In this document: positions 45,869 to 53,551 of the stretch, piece by piece
Layout: each line of letters starts with the position of its first letter
Numbering within the stretch: position 1 is the stretch's first letter
Assembly (NCBI GenBank): GCA_945909635.1
Contig: OX246690.1
Coordinates: 434,001 to 498,000, forward strand
DNA: 64,000 bases
Reading direction: 5' to 3'
Source of the DNA: Clostridioides difficile_A
GTDB taxonomy: Bacteria; Bacillota; Clostridia; Peptostreptococcales; Peptostreptococcaceae
Notes under the pieces: generated by a model
What the model saw: the letters and a program-made list of their open reading frames with translations, nothing else
Databases searched by the model: none
What the model was told of the DNA's origin: nothing
Translations under genes and position numbers: made by a program

Positions 45869-45897
45869 TTGACTATATCCAATATTGGTGATAATAT
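45869..45897 (+). promoter_or_regulatory. padR promoter with internal CCAATATTGG operator
   Basis: TTGACT, 17 bp and TAATAT make a near-consensus sigma-A promoter. CCAATATTGG (45879-45888), a perfect 10-bp palindrome, lies inside the spacer, a natural site for autorepression by the PadR protein encoded just downstream. Confidence 0.65.
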
Positions 45898-45930
45898 GAT
45901 ATCCAAGATAGAGTATAGGTGGTGAATTTT

Positions 45931-46656
45931 ATGATACGCACTTTAATTTTATATTATCTAAATATTAAACCAACACATGGGTATGAAATTCAGAAGTTTC
46001 TACAGGTGTCTGGTGCAGATAGATGGACTAAAATACAGTCTGGGTCAATATACTATGCGTTGACAAAACTAGAAAAAGATGGAGCAGTTAGGGTTTTAAG
46101 AGAAGAAAAAACTGGTGCTAGAATTCGTAAAATCTATGAGATTACCCAAAGTGGCAAATTAGAGTTAAAGGAAGAAATACAAAAAGAACTTCAGACGCCA
46201 ATAGTACCAACAGGTTCAAATAAATTCCTATTACATAATATTTTGGATGTCTTACCTAAGGATATTTTACAAAAGAATCTTGAAAAGCATATAAAATATT
46301 TGATAGAACAGAAGAAGTATTGGGAAAATTGGAAAGAGATTAAAAAAATTGATAAAAAGAGTCTTGCAACAGAAAAGATTGCATTTGATATGACAATAGA
46401 TAATCTAAATTATCAAATTCTATGGCATGAAGAAATATTAAATAATCTTGATAAGTATATATCTGTCGGTTGTGAGACGCAAAATATAATTAAATCTATA
46501 GATTTTTCAAATATAGAAGAGGATTTTTTATTTACATCTGAGACAACAAATGAATTACTAGAAGTCCAGAGACTTAGAGATGAAATAATTGATAACCCAG
46601 ATAAAGCTATAGAGAACATAGATAAAATAATATTAAAATTAAAAAATAAGCATTAA
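45931..46656 (+). CDS. PadR-family transcriptional regulator
   Basis: 241 aa. The N-terminal winged helix has ILYYLNIKPTHGYEIQKFLQ and SGSIYYALTKLEKDGAVRV, the standard PadR core, followed by a long helical dimerisation region. The start is ATG 45931 behind the RBS AGGTGGTGA; the upstream GTG codons lie within that RBS. It precedes an ABC-2 exporter operon, a common PadR arrangement for drug-response pumps. Confidence 0.88.
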   Translation: MIRTLILYYLNIKPTHGYEIQKFLQVSGADRWTKIQSGSIYYALTKLEKDGAVRVLREEKTGARIRKIYEITQSGKLELKEEIQKELQTPIVPTGSNKFLLHNILDVLPKDILQKNLEKHIKYLIEQKKYWENWKEIKKIDKKSLATEKIAFDMTIDNLNYQILWHEEILNNLDKYISVGCETQNIIKSIDFSNIEEDFLFTSETTNELLEVQRLRDEIIDNPDKAIENIDKIILKLKNKH

Positions 46657-46671
46657 ATTTTATTATAATAG

Positions 46672-46694
46672 CACGAGTAAAATACTCGTGTTTT
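46672..46694 (+). terminator. Terminator after padR
   Basis: CACGAGTA and TACTCGTG pair around a 3-nt loop and are followed by TTTT. It probably reduces read-through into the exporter operon. Confidence 0.6.
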
Positions 46695-46756
46695 AAAAAA
46701 ATAATATATACAATGTTGGATATATAATATTGGTTAAATACTTGGGAGGTTTATAA

Positions 46757-47515
46757 ATGAGTAATGTATTATTGGAGATTGAAAATATATCTAAGAAGTA
46801 TAAGGACAAGGAAGTTATATCAGGAGAAAGCTTCAAGGTATTCGAAGGAGATATTTTAGGTTTTATTGGACCAAATGGAGCAGGAAAAAGCACATCTATA
46901 AATATGTTTACAACGATTGTGTCACCTGATGCTGGAAACATATATTATGAAGGAAAAAATATATCTAATCAAAAAAATGATTTTAAGCGTTCACTTGGTG
47001 TCGTACCACAGGAATTAGCTATATATGAAGATTTAAGTGCATATGATAATGTTAAATTTTTTTGTTCATTATATGGATTTAGAGGTAGAGAACTTAAAAA
47101 TAGAACTAAAGAAGCTTTAGAGTTTGTTGGACTTTGGGAGAGACATAAGGAGTTTCCTTCAAAATTTTCAGGAGGGATGAAACGTAGGCTCAACATAGCC
47201 TGTGCAATTTCACATAGCCCTAAAATCCTTATTATGGATGAGCCAACAGTAGGTATTGACCCTCAATCAAGAAATAAAATTATGGAGGCAATTAAAGATA
47301 TTAATGCTAATGGTACAACAGTTATATATACTAGTCACTATATGGAAGAAATTGAAATCTTATGCAATAGAATTGTTTTAATAGACAAAGGAGTGATTAT
47401 AGAAGATTTAGATAAAAACTTATATAAAAGCAAATATTTTAAATTTGGTTGTAAGACATTAGAAGATATTTTTTTACATATTACAGGTACAGACTTAAGA
47501 GATTTGGAGGAATAA
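46757..47515 (+). CDS. ABC-2 exporter ATPase
   Basis: 252 aa. Walker A GPNGAGKST, signature FSGGMKRRLNIACAI, Walker B ILIMDEPTVGIDP and the switch His in TSHYME identify a drug/lantibiotic exporter type ABC ATPase. RBS GGGAGG. First of three genes with two permeases at 4 nt and -1 nt. Confidence 0.92.
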   Translation: MSNVLLEIENISKKYKDKEVISGESFKVFEGDILGFIGPNGAGKSTSINMFTTIVSPDAGNIYYEGKNISNQKNDFKRSLGVVPQELAIYEDLSAYDNVKFFCSLYGFRGRELKNRTKEALEFVGLWERHKEFPSKFSGGMKRRLNIACAISHSPKILIMDEPTVGIDPQSRNKIMEAIKDINANGTTVIYTSHYMEEIEILCNRIVLIDKGVIIEDLDKNLYKSKYFKFGCKTLEDIFLHITGTDLRDLEE

Positions 47516-47519
47516 ATAG

Positions 47520-48260
47520 ATGAGATATTTTTTACCATTGTTCAAATTAGGAGTGAAACGAAGAAGTAAAGATTTTTTTATTTTATCTTATAATATTGTT
47601 TTTCCAGTAATCATCATCATACTATTAGGATATTTAACATCAAAATCTTATGGAGAGGAATTTACATCATACAATTATTATACCATTGTTACAATACCAT
47701 TTTGTATTTTTATGGGAATCATTAGTGTTTCATATGCAGCACAGGATGAAAAAGGTTCAAATACATCATATCGTTATATGATTTCCCCTATTTCAGTAGC
47801 AGACTTAGTTCTTTCAAAACTCTTCTCTTGTACAATAATACTTTCACTATGCAATTTGATAACTTTATTTTTGTTAAGAGGTATTTTTCATATGAGTTTT
47901 GGTGGAAAATTTTTAGCTGTTATTTTTCTTTTGACATGTGAATCAATTGTAGTATCATCCATTGGATTGTTTTTGGGATTTGTTTGTAAAAATTTAGATA
48001 TGTTACGTAATATCATTAATATACCAATAGTGATTTTTGGATTTTTAGGAGGAGTATTTTTTCCAGTTAGCTCATTAAATTCAACTATTTCATTAATAAT
48101 AAATATATCACCATTAACATGGATTAATAGAGCTATAGTTGCTTGTATATATGATAATAACTTGCATCTCCTTTTTAATATATCATGCATATTTATAGTC
48201 ACAAGTATATTTATAACAATACTTACAATTAAATTTTTCAAAAAGGAGGTTTTTATATAG
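47520..48260 (+). CDS. ABC-2 type permease (first)
   Basis: 246 aa with six hydrophobic segments, a DrrB/NodJ-like ABC-2 permease. It contains the typical short N-terminal cytoplasmic stretch followed by IIIILLGYLTSKS and the signature NIPIVIFGFLGGVFFPVSSL. RBS TTGGAGGAA lies in the end of the ATPase gene. Confidence 0.88.
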   Translation: MRYFLPLFKLGVKRRSKDFFILSYNIVFPVIIIILLGYLTSKSYGEEFTSYNYYTIVTIPFCIFMGIISVSYAAQDEKGSNTSYRYMISPISVADLVLSKLFSCTIILSLCNLITLFLLRGIFHMSFGGKFLAVIFLLTCESIVVSSIGLFLGFVCKNLDMLRNIINIPIVIFGFLGGVFFPVSSLNSTISLIINISPLTWINRAIVACIYDNNLHLLFNISCIFIVTSIFITILTIKFFKKEVFI

Positions 48261-49309
48261 TGAATTTAATAAACATTTTTAATAATAATTTAAAAAAAAG
48301 TATGAATAAGAGATTAGTTTTCTTAGTTACAATCTTATTCCCTATAATTGTAGTAATACTTGGGATATTGGCAAATTACATAAGTAAACCATCTTTCAAT
48401 ATTGGTATTTTAAATGATTACAAAAACGAACAACTCCTAAGCGAATCTGAAAAAAGAATATATGATAATACAATAATAGCTTTAAAAAATACTCAAGGAA
48501 TCAATGTAGAGATTGCAGACCTTAAAACAGTTAAAACTGATATTATAACTGGGAAGTATTCAGCTGTTATACATTTTAATAAGAGTGATTTTAAGTTATA
48601 TTCTGTAAAAGATAAAAATACGAATGATATATTAAAGTATTTAATAGAAAGATATAAAAAAGACTCAACTCCTATAGATATAAGTGAACTAGAAGAAAAT
48701 ACCTTAGGTATATTACAAAGAATAATTGCATTTATCGTATTATTTCTGATGATAACATCCACTGTAACAGCATCAATGATTATCAAAGATAAAAACTCAG
48801 GTACATTTACAAGAGTACAATATTCTCCACAAAATATAAAAGGATATGTGTTAGGAAACATGTTATATAATTTTACAATAACATATTTTCAGTACTTAAT
48901 TTCAATATCTATAATTAAGTTATTTAAGGTTGATATTGGCATGGATTATATAGACTTGGTTTATTTAGGAATTTTGGTATCAGCTTTAGCAACTTCTTTT
49001 GGAACATTTGTATCTTCTTTATTCAATAAAGAAATGTATGCAAATTTATTTTCTACATGTATAGCCCTTATAGTATCACTTATTGGTGGTTCATTTATTC
49101 CAATTGAGAAAATGCCAACAATGTTACAAAATATTAGCATTATAAGTCCAATACGATGGTTTATTAGTTTTGTGACTTATGTGGAAGAGAGAAAAGGAAG
49201 TTTTTTTAATATGGGTTATATTTTCATTTTAATAGCCATGACATTAGTTTTATCTTTATTAGCTATGAAGTTTACTCAAAGAAGCAAATACTTGAGTCAT
49301 AATAATTGA
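48260..49309 (+). CDS. ABC-2 type permease (second, with extracellular domain)
   Basis: 349 aa. One membrane helix near the N terminus (residues 20-42), an external domain of about 120 residues and then five helices including ISIIKLFKVDIGMDYIDLVY. YhgE/YadH-type ABC-2 permease. It starts with GTG at 48260 after AAAGGAGGTT, and its first base overlaps the previous stop. The pair probably forms a heterodimer with the ATPase. Confidence 0.88.
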   Translation: MNLINIFNNNLKKSMNKRLVFLVTILFPIIVVILGILANYISKPSFNIGILNDYKNEQLLSESEKRIYDNTIIALKNTQGINVEIADLKTVKTDIITGKYSAVIHFNKSDFKLYSVKDKNTNDILKYLIERYKKDSTPIDISELEENTLGILQRIIAFIVLFLMITSTVTASMIIKDKNSGTFTRVQYSPQNIKGYVLGNMLYNFTITYFQYLISISIIKLFKVDIGMDYIDLVYLGILVSALATSFGTFVSSLFNKEMYANLFSTCIALIVSLIGGSFIPIEKMPTMLQNISIISPIRWFISFVTYVEERKGSFFNMGYIFILIAMTLVLSLLAMKFTQRSKYLSHNN

Positions 49310-49338
49310 CTAATATAAAACTTTGTATAATGCAAAAG

Positions 49339-49376
49339 AGCCAATAATCTCTAATTTTCAAAGGTTATTGGCTTTT
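49339..49376. terminator. Terminator, ABC operon / CAT-like gene
   Basis: AGCCAATAA pairs with TTATTGGCT, and TTTATTATTG follows. It stands between convergent genes. Confidence 0.7.
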
Positions 49377-49427
49377 ATTATTGTATCTAATCATTTTAAT
49401 GACATTTTAAATCCAAAATATAAATTT

Positions 49428-50087
49428 TTAGTATAACCATTCCTTAGTATCAAAGCACATTTTTTGTATGTCATCAATAAAGCAACTTACATGGTATCCA
49501 TCAGTAGATGCATGATGAACTGTTATAGAAAGAGGGAGAAGTATTTTTTCATCTTTTTGATAGTATTTACCTGCTTCAATCGTAGGGAAAAAATAATTTT
49601 CAAGACCATGATTATGCACAGTAAAACTCTTAAAACTAATCCAGGGAATACAAGAAACAGTATAACAGTTTTTTGGTGGATTTGGTTTTGCTAGAAAACC
49701 ATAATTTTTTCCATATTCTTTAATATCAGCTAAATAATTTTCATAGAATATCGAAAAATCTTTATCATATTCTGTCCATATTGATGAAAAAGTCTTATCA
49801 TCATCATGAAAGATTGCATAGAATGGTGTTAATGTACTCCAATAACCAAGTTCATCTTCATCATATGCAATTTTTAATTCTTTATATTGATTTAAGCAAG
49901 TCGTTATTATGTATAAATATGCTGGGTAAAATTTAATATTTCTTTCTTTCGTTTCCTTAATTAAATTAGTAATGTCTATTTCTATAGTTAAATCAAATCC
50001 TACATTTGTCATTTTTGAAAAATAGTAAAAATGTGTATATCGTTCCCAGTTTTGTAAGTCAATTTTATGGAATTCTCGTTTACTCAT
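49428..50087 (-). CDS. Chloramphenicol acetyltransferase-like protein
   Basis: 219 aa, the normal CAT monomer length. The catalytic region VHHASTDGYHVSCFIDDIQ matches the CAT HHxxxDGxH pattern, and FYPAYLYIITTCLNQY and the Y-F-Y start are also typical. The usual residue after HHA (V/C) is S/T here, so substrate range may differ from classic CAT. It forms an operon with a TetR regulator (overlap 8 nt), which suggests drug-inducible expression. Confidence 0.82.
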   Translation of the reverse strand: MSKREFHKIDLQNWERYTHFYYFSKMTNVGFDLTIEIDITNLIKETKERNIKFYPAYLYIITTCLNQYKELKIAYDEDELGYWSTLTPFYAIFHDDDKTFSSIWTEYDKDFSIFYENYLADIKEYGKNYGFLAKPNPPKNCYTVSCIPWISFKSFTVHNHGLENYFFPTIEAGKYYQKDEKILLPLSITVHHASTDGYHVSCFIDDIQKMCFDTKEWLY

Positions 50088-50658
50088 ATGAAATCACCAT
50101 ATCCTTTATAATACTTATTTGATTATCAATATCTTCATTTGTAATCTTTAAAACAGGAGAAGATGTTTTCATACTATCAAATAAAAACATTATGTGTATT
50201 GCAATTGTTTTAGAGTCGCATTTTTTAAATTCACATTTAGATTGTCCATAGTCGATTAAGTTTGAAAGCATTGTGATAGCTGAATTATATCTTTTATTCA
50301 TATAATCACGTTGGTCCTTTTCTACAAAAGCAAATTCATGTATTGCAAAATTCAAACCACAATATTTACTTTTTATATCATTTTTTTGTTGCTGTAAAAA
50401 ATATTCTAGCATATGTTTAGCTGATATATTTTCCTTGATACCCTTATCTAATAAATTTTGAGAGTCGTCTTTATGAGTATTTAGTATATTAATAAAAATT
50501 TCTTTTGTTGAATTAAAGTGTCTATACAGTCCACCACGACTTAAATTACATGCTTCACAGATATCTTTCATTGTTACATTACTATATCCTTTATCAGCAA
50601 ATAACCTTATTGATGTATCAATAATAAATTGTCTAGTTTGTTCTCCTTTTGTTGGCAT
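50080..50658 (-). CDS. TetR-family regulator of the CAT-like gene
   Basis: About 192 aa. Helix-turn-helix: FADKGYSNVTMKDICEACNL with SRGGLYRHFNSTKEIF. Best start is ATG 50658 (MPTKGEQTRQ), 9 nt after AAGGAGG; the longer frame back to 50760 has no ribosome-binding site and crosses palindromic operator sequence. Its end overlaps the CAT-like start by 8 nt, so they are co-transcribed. Confidence 0.88.
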   Translation of the reverse strand: MPTKGEQTRQFIIDTSIRLFADKGYSNVTMKDICEACNLSRGGLYRHFNSTKEIFINILNTHKDDSQNLLDKGIKENISAKHMLEYFLQQQKNDIKSKYCGLNFAIHEFAFVEKDQRDYMNKRYNSAITMLSNLIDYGQSKCEFKKCDSKTIAIHIMFLFDSMKTSSPVLKITNEDIDNQISIIKDMVISYE

Positions 50659-50680
50659 ATGCTTTAACCTCCTTATTAAC

Positions 50681-50717
50681 GACATGAATGTCACTTTAAT
50701 TATGAGACACATGTGTC
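50681..50717. promoter_or_regulatory. Two TetR operator palindromes upstream of tetR-cat operon
   Basis: GACATGAATGTC (50681-50692) and GACACATGTGTC (50706-50717) are 12-bp palindromes with the same GACA/TGTC ends, 25 bp centre-to-centre. They lie just upstream of the regulator start. Confidence 0.65.
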
Positions 50718-50855
50718 GTTTTGTCAAGCCGAATTTATTCTCTATAAAGTGAATGTACAATAAAATAATATTAATTTATAAAATGGTTGGACAATACAAG
50801 AAGCATGATTTATTTTTAAATTGATATGAAGAGTAATTAAATAGTAATAATATTA

Positions 50856-50888
50856 TTGACTTTTAAAACTTACGTGTGTAATATATAA
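50856..50888 (+). promoter_or_regulatory. PBP promoter with overlapping BlaI operator (operator 1)
   Basis: TTGACT (50856-50861), 17 bp and TAATAT (50879-50884) form a strong sigma-A promoter. The operator ACTTACGTGTGTAATATATA starts 11 nt before the -10, exactly as at blaX. Core TTACGTGTGTAA differs only in its centre from operator 2 and from the blaI operator. Confidence 0.75.
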
Positions 50889-50936
50889 GTTACTATCAAT
50901 TATATATTTACCTATATATTTTTAGGATATACTTAA

Positions 50937-50968
50937 AAACATAACAAAAGTATAGAGTAGTTATGTTT
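50937..50968 (+). other. Leader hairpin between the two PBP operators
   Basis: AAACATAAC and GTTATGTTT form a 9-bp perfect stem in the PBP leader, between operator 1 and operator 2. Purpose unknown; no U-tract follows. Confidence 0.4.
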
Positions 50969-50990
50969 ATAAGATTCCTTTAAACATAAA

Positions 50991-51011
50991 ACTTACATAT
51001 GTAATATATAA
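50991..51011 (+). promoter_or_regulatory. BlaI operator 2 in the PBP leader
   Basis: ACTTACATATGTAATATATA contains the perfect palindrome TTACATATGTAA. It is an almost exact copy of operator 1, 123 bp downstream and 20 bp before the PBP start codon. It also contains a possible second -10 (TAATAT 51002-51007). Confidence 0.7.
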
Positions 51012-51030
51012 AATAATAAGGGTGGTTTGT

Positions 51031-53079
51031 ATGAGAAAAAATAAAAAAAAAAGAAAAATGATAATTTTTGGTTTTCTAATTTGTTTACTTGTAGTTATTG
51101 TTGGTTTTTTAGCTAAATTCATATTAGAGGGACTCAATAAAAGCAAACCAGATGAAGTATTTAAGCAATATATGTCTTTTGCAAATGAAAGACAATATGA
51201 AAAGATGTACGACTTGTTAGATGAAAAGAGTAAATCAGAAATTAAAAAAGAAAAATTTATTTTAAGAAATAAAAAAATATATGAAGGAATTAATTCACGT
51301 AATATAAGTGTAAAGATTAATGAAGTTAAAAAAGAAAAAGATAGTGACAAAATAATAAAATACGATTCGAAGATGGATACCTTAGCAGGAGAAATTTCAT
51401 TTTCAAATGAAGTGCCATTAAATAGAGATAAAGATGGAGATTATAGAATAAGATGGAAGTCAGATGTTATATTTCCAGAACTTGAAGAAGATAATACTAT
51501 AAGAATATCAAAGCTTAAAGCCAAAAGAGGAAATATTTTAGACCGAAATGGAGTAATGATTGCAGGACAAGGCCTTGCATCAATGATAGGTCTAGTTCCT
51601 GAAAAAATGAGTGATAATACAGAAGACTTAAAAAAATTATCTACTTTACTAAATATACCAGTTGAACAAATTCAAAAGAAATTAAATGCATCTTGGGTAA
51701 AAGACAATTCAATGGTACCTATAAAAACTATCGAAAAAATAAAAGACAAAGCATTACAAGACTCACTTCTTAGTATACCAGGAGTTAAGATATCTAATAC
51801 AGAAGTTAGACAGTATCCATTAGGTGAAAAAGCTGGGCATTTAACTGGATATGTTCAAAATGTAAATGCAGAGATATTAAAGGAAAAAGAAGGTAAGAGA
51901 TATAATCCTAATAGTATAATTGGTAAGATTGGCTTAGAGAGTTTACTGGAAGACAGGATACGTGGTATTGATGGATGTGAGATTATTATAGCTGATAGAT
52001 ATGGAGATAAGAAAAAAACTCTAGTAACTGAGCCTAAAATAGATGGAGAAGATGTAAAATTAACTATAGATTCAAAACTACAAAGTAAATTATATGAACA
52101 AATGAAAAATGATAAAGGATGTGCAGTAGTTATGAATCCTAAAACAGGAGAAATCTTATCCCTTGTAAGTAGCCCATCATACAATCCAAATGAATTTATA
52201 CTAGGGATGTCAGAAGATAGATGGAAGGAAGTCAATGAAAATGAAAACAAACCAATGTACAATAGATTTAAAGCACGATTATGTCCTGGGTCTTCTTTTA
52301 AACCAATCACTGCTGGTATTGGTTTAACGACAGGAAAGCTTAATTCAAATGAAAACTTTGGACACAGTGGTCTTAGCTGGCAAAAAGATTCTAGTTGGGG
52401 GAGCTATAAGGTAACTACATTAAAAGATTATGGTAACACTGTAAACATGAAGAATGCATTAATTTATTCTGACAATATTTATTTTGCTAAAGCAGCATTA
52501 AAAATAGGTGAAGATACATTATCAAAAGAGTTGTTAAAGCTTGGTTTTGAGGAAAGTATGCCGTTTGAATTTGGAATATCTTCTTCAAGATTTGGTACTG
52601 ACGATAAATTTGACACTGAAATACAATTAGCAGATAGTGGATATGGTCAGGGGAAGGTTCTAGTAAACCCAGTACATATGGCATCAATGTATTCAACTTT
52701 TGTAAATAATGGAGATATGATAAAGCCATACCTTGAATTTAAAGATAATTCACATGCTGAATTTTGGAAGAAAGGTGTATTTTCCAAACAGTCTGTAAAA
52801 ATTATTCGTGATGATTTGATTCAAGTTGTTGAAAATCCTAATGGCACGGGTCATAGTGCTATGACTAAGGGAATTACTATTGCTGGTAAAACTGGTACAG
52901 CAGAAATTAAAGCATCTAAAGATGATATTACAGGGACAGAACTTGGATGGTTCAACGCTTTTACTGTAGATGAAAATAGTGATAAACAGTATCTGGCAAT
53001 TGCTATGATTGAAGATGTAAAGAATCGTGGAGGAAGCCATTATGTTATACCTATTGTTAAATCAATATTTGAAGATTAA
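51031..53079 (+). CDS. MecA-like class B penicillin-binding protein, BlaI-controlled
   Basis: 682 aa peptidoglycan transpeptidase. N-terminal membrane anchor at residues 9-31, then an NTF2-like MecA_N domain (about 35-145), a PBP dimerisation domain (RGNILDRNGVMIAGQGLASM) and the transpeptidase with S-x-x-K in GSSFKP (about 420), S-D-N in YSDNIYF (about 478) and K-T-G in GKTGTAE (about 618). The NTF2-like domain is the mark of PBP2a-type proteins with low beta-lactam affinity. The start is ATG 51031 after AAGGGTGG. Two BlaI-type operators upstream imply induction with the beta-lactamase. Confidence 0.92.
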   Translation: MRKNKKKRKMIIFGFLICLLVVIVGFLAKFILEGLNKSKPDEVFKQYMSFANERQYEKMYDLLDEKSKSEIKKEKFILRNKKIYEGINSRNISVKINEVKKEKDSDKIIKYDSKMDTLAGEISFSNEVPLNRDKDGDYRIRWKSDVIFPELEEDNTIRISKLKAKRGNILDRNGVMIAGQGLASMIGLVPEKMSDNTEDLKKLSTLLNIPVEQIQKKLNASWVKDNSMVPIKTIEKIKDKALQDSLLSIPGVKISNTEVRQYPLGEKAGHLTGYVQNVNAEILKEKEGKRYNPNSIIGKIGLESLLEDRIRGIDGCEIIIADRYGDKKKTLVTEPKIDGEDVKLTIDSKLQSKLYEQMKNDKGCAVVMNPKTGEILSLVSSPSYNPNEFILGMSEDRWKEVNENENKPMYNRFKARLCPGSSFKPITAGIGLTTGKLNSNENFGHSGLSWQKDSSWGSYKVTTLKDYGNTVNMKNALIYSDNIYFAKAALKIGEDTLSKELLKLGFEESMPFEFGISSSRFGTDDKFDTEIQLADSGYGQGKVLVNPVHMASMYSTFVNNGDMIKPYLEFKDNSHAEFWKKGVFSKQSVKIIRDDLIQVVENPNGTGHSAMTKGITIAGKTGTAEIKASKDDITGTELGWFNAFTVDENSDKQYLAIAMIEDVKNRGGSHYVIPIVKSIFED

Positions 53080-53551
53080 TTTTTCTTAATTTTAGGATTA
53101 ATCTCATTCACTTGAAGATTGTATTTTATATGTTATTTTTTATTACCTATTTTTTAATATTTAAAAAATTTTATTAAAAGAAATAAAGTATATGTATTAA
53201 AAAAATTCATTAGATAGATTTACTTAAAAATTTAATCGTAAGTGAAATCATAAATTGTAATACTTGGGATATTTGACCTTAGAGATATAAGTAAAATAGC
53301 TAATAAATTATGAGAAAATCTTAATTATTTCCATATAATTACAAATATATAATATTATATTATTAAAAAAATCTTAAAATAAGAGAGGTATTTATTGTTG
53401 AAGAAAGCCAAATAGAGGAGTATAATGGACAAAGATAACTAATTTTAGTAGTACTTATACAAAGTAATTATATTTATTTAATAAATACTTCAAAGTTACC
53501 AATAAATTAGAGATTAGTTTTTATTCCTAAATGAAATTGAAAGGGGACTGT
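53080..53551. other. Gene-free region after PBP
   Basis: AT-rich spacer of about 470 bp. A weak GATTAAT/ATTAATC hairpin at 53074-53101 may end the PBP transcript. I see no riboswitch, RNA gene or credible ORF. It should contain the promoter of the GGDEF-EAL gene. Confidence 0.4.

Noticed and set aside
50659..50760. Longer TetR start (MYIHFIENK...)
   Set aside because: It would translate across the operator palindromes and has no RBS; MPTKGEQ at 50658 follows AAGGAGG.
53080..53551. c-di-GMP riboswitch before the GGDEF-EAL gene
   Set aside because: No GEMM-type conserved helices or tetraloop/receptor elements could be seen in this AT-rich spacer.
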